From: Phyto melanocephala | Lineage: Eukaryota; Arthropoda; Insecta; Diptera; Rhinophoridae | NCBI GenBank assembly: GCA_941918925.1 | Contig: OW799237.1 | Location: forward strand, 94,213,015-94,277,014 | Reading direction: 5' to 3' | DNA length: 64,000 nt | Shown: in pieces, positions 34,742 through 46,600 of the stretch | How the letters are laid out: each line of letters begins with the position of its first letter | Numbering within the stretch: position 1 is the stretch's first letter | Translations under genes and position numbers: made by a program | Notes under the pieces: model-generated | Database searches by the model: none | What the model was told of the DNA's origin: nothing | The model's input: the letters and a program-made list of their open reading frames with translations, nothing else

Positions 34742-34878
34742 CCCTTTCAGTGCCACATCTTTTTATATTTTTTAAATTTAAATATTTTTGAAATATGATG
34801 ATCCACAGACGTGTTTTTAAAAATATTTTTTGTTGTTTAAAAAAGCAGCTAACTAATAAAAAGTCGGTTGTGAAAGGG
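34742..34878. mobile_element. piggyBac-like MITE
   Basis: CCCTTTCA termini in inverse orientation (34742-34749; TGAAAGGG at 34871-34878) are flanked by TTAA on the left (34738-34741) and TTAG on the right (34879-34882). CCCTTT ends next to TTAA are the hallmark of piggyBac insertions; the right TTAA has one substitution. 137 bp, no coding sequence. Confidence 0.65.
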
Positions 34879-34882
34879 TTAG

Positions 34883-35551
34883 GACATAATAACAGCTACT
34901 GAGTATGCACAACTATATTTAAAGATATTGTGGAATTATAAGTTTTTTTATTTTTAGATGTAATTAAATAATTTAAGCATTCTGGCAAGCATTATTATTT
35001 ATTTTTTAATTTATTTTAGTAAATTATAATTTAAATTTTACGTCTTACGTACAAAAATTTAATTTTTGATTTAATTTTTTGTCTTTTATCTTGCATAGGA
35101 TTTCTGATATTATTTTTACTGATGCTTTAAAACAAGTGTTTGAAAACTGTAAAAATATGGACGTCGTTTTCATTCTTTGCAACAATTCACATTAGAATAA
35201 GGATAACTTTTACGGATCAATTAGTAGATTTGAATTGTTTTACTTTACAACTTTCATTATTGTTAAAATGTGTGTGCGTTAGTTAATAAGAACGTAATGT
35301 TGTGACATTATCATAGAAAACAACGAATATTTGCAGTTCGTTTATGATTTTGTTTATTGTTTTAATAACTTATAAATTACATGCTCACAAAAGTATTTTG
35401 CTTACTAAGAAGTCTATAATTTTTGGCTAATTGCGATATCCTTTATGATTTTGAACTTCTACCTGTAAGAACGCTTGTTACATATCAATGGTGTTTACCA
35501 TAATTAGTTGAGATCTGTTTGTTGTTGTGTGCAGTTGTAAATATATACATA
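34883..35551. other. AT-rich intergenic DNA
   Basis: Nothing identifiable. Confidence 0.45.
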
Positions 35552-35827
35552 CTAGCTAAGCCCGGCGCGAGTTGCTATGCCCCTTAATGAATAAAAATGC
35601 ATTCGGAATTTTAATTGAATATCAAGTGCAAGAAGTTAAAAATTATAACTTTTGTTTAATGGACGTGGCACTGCCCACTTTTCTTATCACGAAACTGTAT
35701 AGTCATGACAGCTCAATAAGTGTGCAAAGTTTCAGAAAAATCGGTTGAATTCAGGTAGCTAAAAGTGATAACTTATTTTTTATGGGCGTATCCCCGCCCA
35801 CTTTTTACCACCTATAAACACTCCCTG
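35552..35827 (-). mobile_element. Truncated Helitron-like element, minus orientation
   Basis: On the minus strand it ends CGGGCTTAGCTAGT (CTAG at plus 35552-35555), preceded by GGGGCATAGCAACTCGCGCC, the same 3' end as 5534-7165. It contains one GTGGGCAGTGCCACGTCC-type palindrome, ATTTTTCTGAAACTTTGCAC and GGGAGTGTTTATAGGTGG. Most internal units and the 5' end are missing. Confidence 0.75.
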
Positions 35828-36057
35828 TCCGTCTCTCATAAATGCAATTTAATAAAAAAAACTAAAATACTTAAAAAAAGCGCCTTTTTAAAAAAAATTG
35901 TAAAATTGTTGACAAAAATATTTTTTGTGATATATGTATGTATTTGAATTTTCGTTTGTTATTTTAAATGTAAAAAAAAATTTCCCGCCTTTTTAAAAAA
36001 TTTGTCTTTGAACAATTTTTATATTTTAATTGTTAATTTTTATAAATTGTAAAAACT

Positions 36058-36099
36058 TTCCCTGAAGAAGCTACCCAATGTGGTAGCGAAATATCGGAA
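36058..36099 (+). ncRNA. Single hammerhead-like motif (divergent)
   Basis: TTCC (36058-36061), CTGAAGA core (36062-36068), one extra A, stem II GCTACC (36070-36075) / GGTAGC (36082-36087) around a 6-nt loop, GAAA core (36088-36091), TATC (36092-36095, predicted cleavage after C), GGAA (36096-36099) pairing with TTCC. Sequence differs from the 26038/26540 motifs but the layout is identical, including the single unpaired base. Stem I has only 4 bp, so this is the weaker candidate. It may mark the end of a Penelope-like or other retroelement. Confidence 0.35.
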
Positions 36100-36744
36100 T
36101 AAAATAATATTTTTTATAAAAAAAGTGATCTTAAGCTCGAAGAAATAAAAACAATATCTTAAAAAAAAACATTAAAAAAAATTTGTTTAGCTCTTTTACT
36201 AAAATTTTGTGTACAAAAATTGGTCTGGTGCTCACGGTCGGATCGTCCCGGGTATACAATGGGGTATAGCGGTATCTACTAAATGGTGCTAATTAGTTTT
36301 GTTCTCTTATGTTCTCTAGAAGTTATGCTCTATTAAAAATGTGAATTTAGGAAAATTTGGACTTAAAAAAAAAGAAAAAAAAATATTTCTAAACATCATA
36401 AACAATTTATTTATCTTGCACTAATAGCTAACAAATAATACAAAATTTATTTCGTTTGAAAATCTTTTAAAAACAAAAAGGTATAGAAGTTTAAAAATCA
36501 AAATCTTACTAATAAATTTCCCATTTTAGCAAAATGCTGAGAATGTTCATTTTGAATCACCCTGTTCTCTGTAATATAAAGTTTTAATTTTTTGGCTCAC
36601 GAGGTACACTAGTGTCTACATTCGAATGAACTTTAAAATTTTTCAATCGGTGACCATACAAAAAATGAGTTTTAGCCGCCTCCTCGTAGAATGGTCCACT
36701 GTGCGGCTGCAAAACATTTTTGTGCATCTATGATTAAAGCACAT
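36100..36744. other. Unassigned intergenic DNA
   Basis: No gene. The patch 36220-36300 (CTCACGGTCGGATCGTCCCG) is less AT-rich but unrecognised. Confidence 0.4.
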
Positions 36745-37253
36745 TTTTATACCCTTCACCTGTGGTGCTCTAGGATATTTATAGGTTTGTCATTCCGTTT
36801 GTAATTTTTACAATTTTCATTTCATTGGTTGAAATCAACTGGTAACAATCTTTTGGAAATATCCGGAAATGTATCGCTATTGAAATTCAGCACAATCGCC
36901 CCATTACTTTCTGAGATATAAGCAAATAAACACGACTGACTGCCTCTGTTTTGCTCATATTTTTACCACCAAATTTAAAAGATTACTATTTGCAGATATA
37001 ATGGCGTCTAAAACAAAATGGCGGAACAAATTTTTTAACCCCATCAATATGAGTATCAAATGAAAGTTGACTAGTAGAATACAGATAATCACGTAAAAAT
37101 TCAAAATCAAAGATGGCGTCGGAAATAATTAAGAAAAATAGCAGATAAGATGAAATATAGGTTAAGCTACAATGTGGGATTATACCTATGTACATGATGG
37201 TGAAGGGTATTATCAGATTCGGTACGGTCGAATATAGCACTCTAACTTGTTTT
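36745..37253 (-). repeat. Dispersed repeat, GGGTATAAAAA family, copy 5 (internally deleted)
   Basis: Both ends are present on the minus strand: ACAAGTTAGAGTGCTATATT (plus about 37233-37252) and the CACAGGTGAAGGGTATAAAA end (plus 36746-36765). AGCACAATCGCCCCATTACT matches the core of copies 3 and 6. The A/T tract and the tRNA-like block are deleted or replaced by a stretch with AAAATGGCGTC-type sequence (37000-37130). Confidence 0.7.
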
Positions 37254-37454
37254 AATTTATATTATATTTATTTAAATTTATTAAGAATATATAGATACAT
37301 CAAATTTCATATACATACTTAAATATAAGAAAAAGAAATTCAGTATTGAATATGTATAAACTATTTACATGTAAAGAAAATTAAGGTTTTGCGTACTAGC
37401 TTTTAAATTGACTTCGAGATCACAATTACAATTTTTATAACATAATTGAAATAT

Positions 37455-37650
37455 TTATAAAATAACAAGCGTTGCAGTTTGTAGTCTGCATCTCTCTTTG
37501 GTTTTAATTATATTTTGGTAAGAAAAAATTCTTTCCAAATTTGCTGATGAATGTGACACCGATAGTATTCCTTTTACAATTTTTGTAAGTTTTGGAGGCG
37601 TGAATTCCTTTGCTCCTTTTTTGAAGATCTTAAATATTTCAACAACAATG
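37455..37650 (-). pseudogene. hAT transposase C-terminal dimerisation fragment
   Basis: The minus-strand frame holds KIVKGILSVSHSSANLERIF then SYQNIIKTKERCRLQTATL. It fits the hAT C-terminal signature (LSIPHSNAxVERxFS...IKTKxRxRLxxxTL), with the SxAxxERxFS core intact. Only about 65 residues survive, with no upstream RNase-H-like catalytic domain. It proves that autonomous hAT elements once inserted near here and fits the 8-bp-TSD elements elsewhere in the window. Whether it mobilised any of them cannot be told. Confidence 0.75.
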
Positions 37651-37850
37651 AGAGTTGCCATATAAAATTACTAAAACTGAGGAGATTCTTCAATTGTTCT
37701 AAAAAAGCCATTGGTTTACCATTGTACTTTTCGAGTTTAAATAGTACCAAAAAAAGTATTATTGTACAATTTTTGCCATTTCTGTGTCTAATGTATTACG
37801 TTCTCTACGTAAAAATTTATTTTCTGTATATAAAAAGTTATCTATATATA

Positions 37851-40121
37851 TAAAAGAGTAACGTGACTGACTGACCTCGTCATCGCACAGCCCAAACACA
37901 AAGAGCTAGAGACATGAAATTTGGACAACCGTTTCCTCTTTCAATGTATAGCTCCACTAAGAAGGGATTTTTGAAAATTCGTACTTTAAGGGGGTAAAAA
38001 AGGGTAATAACGGGTAAAATCGGTAATCTTATATCTGCTAAACTAAAAATGATACAAATTAAATTGAAAAAGTATTGTAATTTGCACAAAAAATAAGCTG
38101 ATAGGTGTCTGGCCTTTTTTAGAATTTTCAACCCCTAAGGAGAAAAAACGGGTAAAAACTATAATTTGGTACTTTTTTGGTACCCTATGTAACAACCAAA
38201 CGCATAAAGCTAGGAAAAAAAATTTAACTGTATTAAGTACTTCGGCACTTTTTTCAAATTCATATGTATAAGGGGTAAAAATTGTCCCTTTTTTTGGTAC
38301 TTTTTTTAAAATAAACTTTTCTTATATTATTCAATGGGACAAAATTTGACAATTATTATTTCCTAATAGAATATGGACAACTATTTAGGTGAAATTTTTG
38401 GAAAATTTTTTGGGGACAAAAAAGGCACCAAAAAGGGGAAAATTCCGGAAAATGTATGTAATTCCTAATTAGACGGCCAATTTTCACAAAATTTTTATTT
38501 GGGATTTCACTAGACATAAAAAATTATGTAATTCAGTAAAAATTTAAACACATTCATAACAGGGTAGAAAAGGGAAAAATCGGGAAGAGTTTGGTACTTT
38601 TTAGAACATAATTACTTTTATGCAAAAAAGAGTAGATTTACTGAGTTTTAATCATGTCTATTAAAATATTTTGTTACATAGATATTTGAACATTTTAAAC
38701 TTGGAATTTGGAACTTGGACTAAAAATGTACTTTTTCGCTTTTCTATGGTACTTTTTGTATTTTCTACGTTTATAAAGGTAGAATTGTAAAATAAAGGAC
38801 TATTGATTCCAGGTTAGACTAAAAATGTTATGGGTGACCAAAAAGGTACTTTTTTGAATTTTTATGGTAATTTTTATATATTCTACGTTTGCGAAGCTAA
38901 AATTTTAAAATTAGTGGCTATTGATAAAAGGTGAGACCGAAAATCTTATGGTCGACCAAAAGGGTTCTTTTTTGAATTTGAATGGTACTTTTTGTATTTT
39001 CTACGTTTATGAAGGTAGGATTGTACAATCAAGGACTATTGATTTCAGATGAGACCAAAAATGGTATGGGCGACTAAAAAGGTACTTTTTTGAATTTTTA
39101 TGGTACTTTTTGTGTTTTCAACGTTTGCGAAGCTAGAATTTTAAAATTAGTGGCTATTGATACAAAGTGAGAATAAAAATGTTATGGTCGACCAAAAAGG
39201 TACTTTCTTGAATTTTTATGGTACTTTTGGTGTTTTATACGTTTATGAAGGTAGGATTGTACAATCAAGGACTATTGATTCCAGGTGAGACTAAAAATGT
39301 TATTAAAAAGGTACTTTTTTGAATTTGTATGGTACTTTTTGTATTTTCAACGTTTGCGAAGGTAGAATCTTGAAATTAGTGACAATTGATACAAGGTGAG
39401 GCTAAAAATGTTATGAGTGACCAAAGAGGTACTTTTTTGAATTATTATGGTACTTATTGTATTTTTAACGTTTGCGAAGCAAGAATTTCGAAATTAGTGA
39501 CTATTGATACAAGGTAAGGCTAAATATGTTATGGGCGATCAAAAGGGTAGTTTTATGCATTATAATGGGACTTTTTGAATTTCCTACGTTTAAAAAGTTA
39601 AAATTGTGAAATAAAGGATTATTTATTCAAGTTTAGAATTAAAATGATATTAAAAACACAAAAAAAGCCTTTTTGCATTTTTATTGTACTCTTTGTATTT
39701 TTACGTTTGTAAGCATAGATTGTTAAAATTAGTGTTTTTTGATGCGAGGTCCTAATATTATGGACGACCAACATTACTTTTTCTCTTTTTATATATTTTG
39801 TATACATAGAATTCTAAATAAAGGTAATAATAAACCAAGTGGAAGTTTTATTGAAGGAAAAAATGTTTCTTTTATTATTTTAGGGTAATTTTTGCAAAAT
39901 ATGAATCTTAATTTTTGAAACTCAGTAGCATTGACCTTGCTTTTAGTTAGGAAATATATGCCCGATAAATCCTTACTCTACTTTTTATATTTCTAAGTAA
40001 ATTGAATCAGAGATACAAATTTTCATAAATTGAACCAAAAATATTTAATAATTATAAATAGAACTTGAGCATTCAATAAATAGTAAGAACTGCGCTAACG
40101 AAGTAGCGGGTTAAATGCTAG
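37851..40121 (+). mobile_element. Non-autonomous Helitron with canonical ends
   Basis: The 5' end TCTATATATATAAAAGAG follows A at 37850. The 3' end CTAG at 40118-40121 is followed by T. A perfect 5-bp hairpin CGCTA-ACGAAG-TAGCG (40093-40108) lies 9 nt before CTAG. These are the three diagnostic Helitron features. The 2.27-kb body encodes no RepHel protein; its second half is a 118-bp tandem array. The frame at 37880-38131 is not a gene. Confidence 0.87.
38760..39790 (+). repeat. 118-bp tandem array with alternating unit types inside the Helitron
   Basis: The anchor ACGTTT recurs at 38767, 38885, 39003, 39121, 39239, 39350, 39468, 39586 and 39703, spacings 118,118,118,118,111,118,118,117. Units alternate between type A (TTATGAAGGTAGGATTGTAC then AATCAAGGACTATTGATT) and type B (TTGCGAAGCTAGAATTTTAA then AATTAGTGGCTATTGATACA) in the first six, giving a dimeric period of about 236 bp. 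Later units drift. Confidence 0.88.
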
Positions 40122-40329
40122 TAATACATATTTAACAAACAGAAACACGTTTTATTTATTTAAAAGATTTTGTCAGTTGATTCGTAACATCACAATACAA
40201 ATCTACTAACTGAACCATTAGAGACACTTAAAATATTCAAAATTGTAAATATGAAACAGTTAAAAAGTGAGGACACAAGCCCTTACAAAGCAATTACAGG
40301 CCCTAGGAGATATTTTTTTTTTGTTAAAA

Positions 40330-41345
40330 GTCACAATGGGGTTTAACAATTTAATAACTTTTTATATAAGGATTCAAGGATTATCTCGGGCTACTCACTC
40401 CTTCAAATAACTCTAAAAAATAGTCAGGTGCTGACAAACATGGAGAACGCGCTGGTCCAAGGCATATTCATACAAGGGTATGCAACGGCGAATTAATACA
40501 ACAACTTTTATTTAAAGGCCAATTCGTATATCAGGAATGGAAAAGTTGTTATGACATATTAAATATAATAAAATTTGATAAAAAAAAAGGATATAAATTT
40601 TTGAAACACATTATTAATGACGCAAAAGCAACAAATATTTATAAATTTAGTACATTTATTATCAAATAAGTACACTTAAATTAATTGCTTAATACCGAAG
40701 ACTTAATCACATTTCCCTTCCCTGCATTATTAAATAAAATCAAGGCAAATTCAACCAATTTTGACAAAAAGTTTCCCCATCAGTTGGGCTGGTAATTTAC
40801 CTGTATGAATTCGCCTTGCGCTGGTCAATTGATTTTCAAATTTCTAAAAATAAATTAAACCAAAAAGTGTCATTGTGTTTCGAACAATGTGTACAGTGGC
40901 TTCATTCTGCTAAAACCTGTCTGTTTTCAAAAGCATTTACGATTACATTTTCGAAGAAGTGAGGCACAATGATATACTCAGATGTAATGCCATGCCGCAC
41001 TAAATACCTAATGGGTTGCAATTGACGTTGAAAAATGTCTGTTGGATTTTTTGACCCCAGAATCTATTATTAACAAAGTAATTTAAATGAAAATCAACTT
41101 CATCAGTTATAATAAAATTTTGAACAAAGTTGATTTAATTTTTGGCCAACTCTTGAAGTTTAACTGCAAAATTAAGACGTTGCTGATTATCTGGTTTTCT
41201 TTTTTGCATCAATTGCATCTTATAAAGAAGTAACAGTAAATCGTTTTTTTTTTATATTACCGTAGTGACGTACGAGCCATTCCTAGTTGAGTAGAGTGCC
41301 TTTCTGATGTTTCGTTGAAAACAATAACATTTCAATTGATTATCG
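40330..41345 (-). pseudogene. Family A Tc1/mariner-like transposon copy, split by a MITE
   Basis: The left edge matches the family A TIR (AAAAGTCACAATGGGGTTTA...TTTAATAACTTTTTAT). Minus-strand reading from 41290: MARTSLR, KRKPDNQQRLNFAVKLQELA (about 41170), NFVQNFIITDEVDFHLNYFV (about 41110, first catalytic Asp present), NNRFWGQK, then cysteine/glycine remnants and EATVHIVRNTM (about 40910). Stops and shifts throughout. The CAAGGC-type MITE at 40458-40818 is inserted in its 3' part. Confidence 0.72.
40458..40818. mobile_element. CAAGGC-type MITE, second family, with perfect 8-bp TSD
   Basis: Termini CAAGGCATATTCATACAAGG and a right end CTGTATGAATTCGCCTTG. CGCTGGTC is repeated exactly at 40450-40457 and 40819-40826. 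Internal match to 15238-15615 includes AAAAGTTTCCCCATCAG. 361 bp, no ORF. Confidence 0.88.
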
Positions 41346-44117
41346 CAATGTATCATGATTACCTCATTATCATTACAAATTACAAACTCTATAGAGTCTT
41401 CATGAATTAAAATATATGAATATATATATTAACGTTAGTCTATCCAACTATGCTTTTTTAGTAGCGAAATTCTAAAAGCTATGGTTAACAATATATGTAC
41501 ATATACCTGTATACGTACAAAAATGCTATTTTTATACAGGTATAACATCACTTTTTAGCGATTAAGCACATTTACTCTCGTACTTTATGGCAACACTGCG
41601 CAGACAAAAAATCCACACAAACAAAATACAATAAAGACATCAAATCATGTGTAAATAATAATAAATAGGCGCAATGAAATACAATAAAAATAACTTACCT
41701 GGGTCAATTAACAATAGAGTTCAGTTTACTCTAAGAAGAAAATAACTTTGTTTTATCTTCATATATATTTTAAATTGATTTAATAGTTCCATTAGCTTTC
41801 AAGGAATTAAATATTATTTGTTTAGAACAATTTTTTCACTTTACTATTTTTCTACTCTTTTCGTACGTACCTACATATGTACTTATTTCACAAACGATTT
41901 TACTTTTTTATGTTTTGAAACAAAAACTCACTTAATTTTCTTAGAATTATGCAAAATGATTTAATTTGATTATTTTTTAATGTAATTTTATTAATACATT
42001 AATTGGATTAATTTTTGACATGTGTTTTTAGACTAAAGAAAACTGCACAATAAAAATGCACTGTTGGTTGCTGTGTATTGAGAAATAAAATTTAATTTAG
42101 TTCGTATAAAAAATATCAACAAATCGTCGTCATAACGATGGTCACAGGTAGAAAGGCCCTAACTCGTATTTTTTACGAAAATTATTTTTTTTTAGAAATT
42201 TTAATACATTTCACACAAATACATTTTGACACAAAAATTTAATGAACATTTTCAAATTATACCTTATAAATTTTCCTATCCGTCTGTAGATCTGATTATG
42301 ATAATACGGTTTTTAACTTCTCCTGTAAAATTATTTGAGTTAGGGTCTTTTCACCTGTGACCATCGAGATGTGGGTAAGGAAAGCCACGAAGCAAGACAA
42401 CCATTAATTCCCAAACAGTTTAAAGGAATACCTTTTGAACTTTTTTAAGAAAATAAGAAAGAGGTATGTTTTTGTATGAATAAAAATGTTTCGCAAGCGT
42501 TTTAAATAGAAATTAAGTTAATTTATTTATAAAACTGTATTATTATTTTTACCTGCCTTTAAAATTGTTTGCCTATAACATCTTTACTGCATTTGGGTCT
42601 AATAACCTGGATTTTAGCAATGCTTAATTATTTCATTTTTGTTTTGCTTATTTTTATATTTAATTTTTAAGAGAGCACTACTTTAAGTGTTTTAAAATGT
42701 TTCTCGTTTTAAAATTTAATTCAATGTACTCCTATACAGGTAGCGGCGCCAGCCCAGCTGATTATATTTTAGTGTCCCAATGCTTGTCAAACTTAATGTA
42801 TAAAAAAGAAAGACAAAAACTCTCTTAGCGCTATCACCTTATGTGATAACACCATGTTCAAAGGCATATTTATTCATCAGGTAGTCTTGATTCGTCAGCT
42901 AATTATTTGTTTCTTCTCTTATTTCAGCTGTCCATAAATAAAAAATAATTCTCTCTTTTTTCTCATTTATTTCAAATGTCAAACTTATATTAAAAATATA
43001 AACAAAAAAATGTTCTTCGAACTACGATTTCCTAATGAATGAATATGCCGTGGAATTAATATAAGTTTTTAAAAGAATTTAATGATTTTTTGACAGTATA
43101 TTTTTTAAATGTTTTTAAAAACATTATAAATCATTTTTATTCTGGATTTTTATTATTTTAAACACAACTTGGTAGTACGGTTAGTTTGTCAGAATTTTTT
43201 AAATTTTTGCTAGAATATGATTATTTTTTTTTAGTTATAAGCATAAATAACACCTTTATGAAAAATAAAGCTATTTCAATCATTGAATTTATACTTTAAA
43301 AGGCAATTGGAGAAAATTTTAGGTTTTAGTGCACTTTGGTCCATTTTTAAGAAAAATTTGATAGGACGATTACTATCGATGTGGCATCCCTGATATAGAC
43401 TTAATATTTTTTTTAGCTAAGTGCCAGAGTACACTTATACAGGTGGCAGTGCCAGGCCAGCTGATTATTTTTTTGTGAGCCAATGTTTATCAAACTCTAT
43501 ATAAAAAAAGAGATTTCAGTGCCAAGAATTGTCAAACTCCATGTAAAAAAAAGAGACAAAAAGATTTTTTCCACAAAGATTTACATTAGCAATTCTTCTA
43601 TTTATCAGAGTTTATATTAATAAAATATAATTTTTTTTTTTGTTAATTACTCATAAACATTAAAATTTTTTAAAATATTGCATACGCAGAGAAAAAGTTA
43701 AAAGTAGTATATCGTACTTTGTTTGAAGAGTATTACAAACATTTTAACAAACTCTTCCTGTATCCTTTCGAATGTGTTTTAAAGTCGCAATTACTTTTTT
43801 TTTATTCGAAATTTGATTGTGAGATTTTGGGCATATTGGATATAAGTGCCTTATTTTCTTTACGATACGTTCTACTAACTTTAACTTAAATTCTAATATG
43901 ATTAACCCCATATTTATTTACCATTCCCAGATGGCATATGAGTTTGGCAAGGAAAAGTGTAAAAACTAAAGACATATTTAAGTAAATACATAGATGAAAT
44001 GCATGCAACAAGTGCTTAAATTAAATAAATGTATCACTTAAATAGTTTATATAGTCAACCATATTGAAAAAAATTTATATTAAACAAAAAAAGAAAGAAA
44101 AAAAACATTAATAAAAA
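41346..44117. other. Intergenic DNA upstream of dlish
   Basis: No gene seen apart from the MITE at 42860. A diverged repeat pair lies at 42728-42830 and 43431-43562 (shared ACAGGTrGCrGyGCCAG, CCAGCTGATTAT, CAATG, TATAAAAAA). The dlish promoter and any 5' UTR exon must lie here, but I cannot point to a TATA box or initiator. Confidence 0.45.
42860..43052. mobile_element. CAAGGC MITE, diverged copy
   Basis: Left end CAAAGGCATATTTATTCATC, right end CCTAATGAATGAATATGCCG. CGTCAGCTAATT and TTTCAGCTGTCCA motifs as in the family. Several substitutions in both TIRs and no surviving target duplication, so an older insertion. Confidence 0.72.
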
Positions 44118-45912
44118 TGGCATTTTTATGTCCAGTGCGCATGAGACGTGATAAAAAGAAGGGTAAATTAAGCTAAAAGAAAATAAGCTAACTATAAAAA
44201 TTAATAAACAAAATTAAAAACACAAGCAGTTTAGCAGCAAAAAATCCAAACCTTATAATTTTTATAGTTTTCATTACAAGTGTGTTCAAATAAATATAAA
44301 AGACTTAGAAAACATAACATTTTTGTTTTTTAATATACAAAAGACTTAAAAAACAAGCTTATTTTATTTAAAATATGCAGATTTTTTAAATATTTTTCTA
44401 CTTTTCTACAGCCACAAATGCCAACATTGAACGTGATTTACCTTTACCTGGTGGTGTGGGTTTGGGCCGTATTACTGGTTCCTCCAGCATAGAAACTTTG
44501 GTTAGAGTGGGTATTGAAAAGGAGCACGGGTTAAGTCCTGATTCCAAAATGGTGGTTTTGCACGACTTTACACCTTGCGTGGATGATGAACTCGAGGTTA
44601 AACGTGGTCAAATTGTCAACATTCTATACCGTGAAAACGATTGGGTCTATGTGATTGGTGAAGATTCGCGTCAAGAGGGTTTCATACCCTATTCCTATTG
44701 TGCTCCCTACAATACACAGTTGGCCGATATGGCCATTAAGAAGAAATTACCCCGTGGCTCTAATACTCTCGAAGATCATAGCGAAAGTATACCTCTACTG
44801 ACGGGCAATGATCAAACAAAATTAGATTTAATCGAAGAAGTTAACAATGCCCAAGTGGCTTTAAAAAATGCCGTAGCCGAACTGGTTTCTCCTGTACTTA
44901 TAGAACCAGAATGTACACCCTTTCTTAAAGAACCAAATGGCCGTTATATTGTTCTCTATACATTTATAGCACGGGACGAGAATGATTTATCCGTAGAGAG
45001 GGGAGAATTTGTTACACTTTTAAATCGTGAAGACAGCGATTGGTTTTGGATAGTGCGTAGTGATGGCCAGGAGGGCTTTGTTCCTTCTGCCTTTATTTAT
45101 CCCGCCGATAGTGTATTGCAGACACAACAAAAGCTTCTTGAAAGTAATTTAAATAAAACAAATACACAATTGTCGTCTGATTTAATGACAGGTTCAGGTC
45201 ATGCTCAGGGCAATTTGAATTCCTTGAGTCAGCCATTGTCAATTGTAAATAATGGCTTAGAAAACAGCCTTCAACAACAAAACTCACAAAATTCAGCTCA
45301 AATCTCAACTGATGATTTAAGATATGGCACAGAGTTAGTGATGTTATATGATTATAAGGTAATACAAGGGAATAAATGATATTTGTTTCGAATAAAATTC
45401 CAACGAATTTAACTTTTTATTTAAAATTTTTTAAACTTTTTTTATATATCGAAAAATTATGGGAAACAACAATTTACAAAATTTTTTTTATAAAGTTTCT
45501 ATAAATAAAAAAAAATCTTCTCATTTCTGTAAATAGGGAATTGTTTGTCAGTATAATTTCTACAAAAGTATTTTTTCTAATATCGTGAATTAGTTAGAAA
45601 TTTTGTTTAAAACTAAAAATTATTCACAAGGGGGCTTACTCCGTAATTCGATTCGAAACTAAAATTTTTGAATTTGTATTCTTAATACATTGTAATACAA
45701 GTAACCCTGAAGTTTTCTACTTACCAAAAATATTTTATATATTTTAGGCACAAGCTCCAGATGATTTAAGTGTTAGACGTGGCGACTGGATTTATGCCGA
45801 TTTAAATAATCAAACTGTAGATGGTTGGCTATGGGCGTATGCACCTAAAACGCGAAAATATGGTTTTATACCGAAAGCCTATGCCCGACCTCCAGCCATG
45901 ACAAGTTTATAA
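44118..45912 (+). CDS. dlish: Dlish/Vamana-type adaptor with three SH3 domains (3 coding exons)
   Basis: Exons 44118-44163, 44412-45358 and 45748-45912 (GT-AG introns, frame kept) give 385 residues. The short first exon, MAFLCPVRMRRDKKK, is chosen because its ATG has a good context and a donor AAGG|GTAAAT, and because the family starts this way. SH3 domains at about 59-115 (ALYDF-like VVLHDFTPCVDDELEVKRGQ; WVYV; GFIPYSYC), 192-247 (VLYTFIARDENDLSVERGEF; GFVPSAFI) and 322-380 (VMLYDYK split by intron 2; GFIPKAYA). Known in Drosophila: Dlish binds the atypical myosin Dachs at the apical cortex downstream of Fat and is palmitoylated via Approximated; Cys5 followed by a basic cluster fits membrane attachment (inference). 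Convergent with Snx16. The frame after 45358 (VIQGNK, stop) is intron. ATTAAA at 46048 and AATAAA at 46326 are candidate poly(A) signals. Confidence 0.92.
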
Positions 45913-46325
45913 AAAAAAATTAAAAAATTCCAACAATACATTTTGATTCTTATACATTGTATAATTATTCTGATTGCATTTATTATCTTTTGTATTGCTC
46001 TTATGATATATCTATATATTAAGTATAAACTACTAGGTGTACAATTTATTAAAGTCTTATAAAATCAAAACACAAGAAAATTTACGTTTTAGACATAAGG
46101 TCACTTGAATTTATCTATTTTACATATATTTTTAGTCTGTAAGTTTATGTGGTTCTACAATATATGTTTGTAAATTATTGTTTGGGCACACAATTTAAGG
46201 CAAAATTATAAGACAGGAATATGAAAAGTAATGAAATGAACTTATAAAAAACATGCTTAATATTATTATTATTATTTTTTTTTTTTTGATATTTTACATT
46301 AAAAATACAAATCGTACTTAAATCA

Positions 46326-46331
46326 AATAAA
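46326..46331 (+). terminator. Candidate poly(A) signal of dlish
   Basis: AATAAA 414 nt after the dlish stop. The variant ATTAAA at 46048-46053 is closer and equally possible. Neither choice forces overlap with the Snx16 transcript, whose own signal is at 46448-46453 on the other strand. Confidence 0.4.
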
Positions 46332-46447
46332 CTAAAATAACTATAAAAAATATTTGTGTTTCTGTGTATGTTTGTAATTAAAAGGGCATTGCTATTTGTA
46401 TACTGATGAAGTTATGCTCAACATAATAATCAGTAACACAACAATCA

Positions 46448-46453
46448 TTTATT
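46448..46453 (-). terminator. Candidate poly(A) signal of Snx16
   Basis: TTTATT on the plus strand (AATAAA on the minus), about 150 nt downstream of the Snx16 stop at 46601-46603. Confidence 0.45.
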
Positions 46454-46600
46454 TATAAAAAAGATTTTTTTTTATCAATTTGTAGTCACCATTTTGTTGT
46501 ATAAATGAACTAAACTAAAAAATTATATATAAATTTATCGTTTAAACATACAAAAATTTAAAGAATATATTTAATGCCATTAGTTTGATTTAAATGTTTC

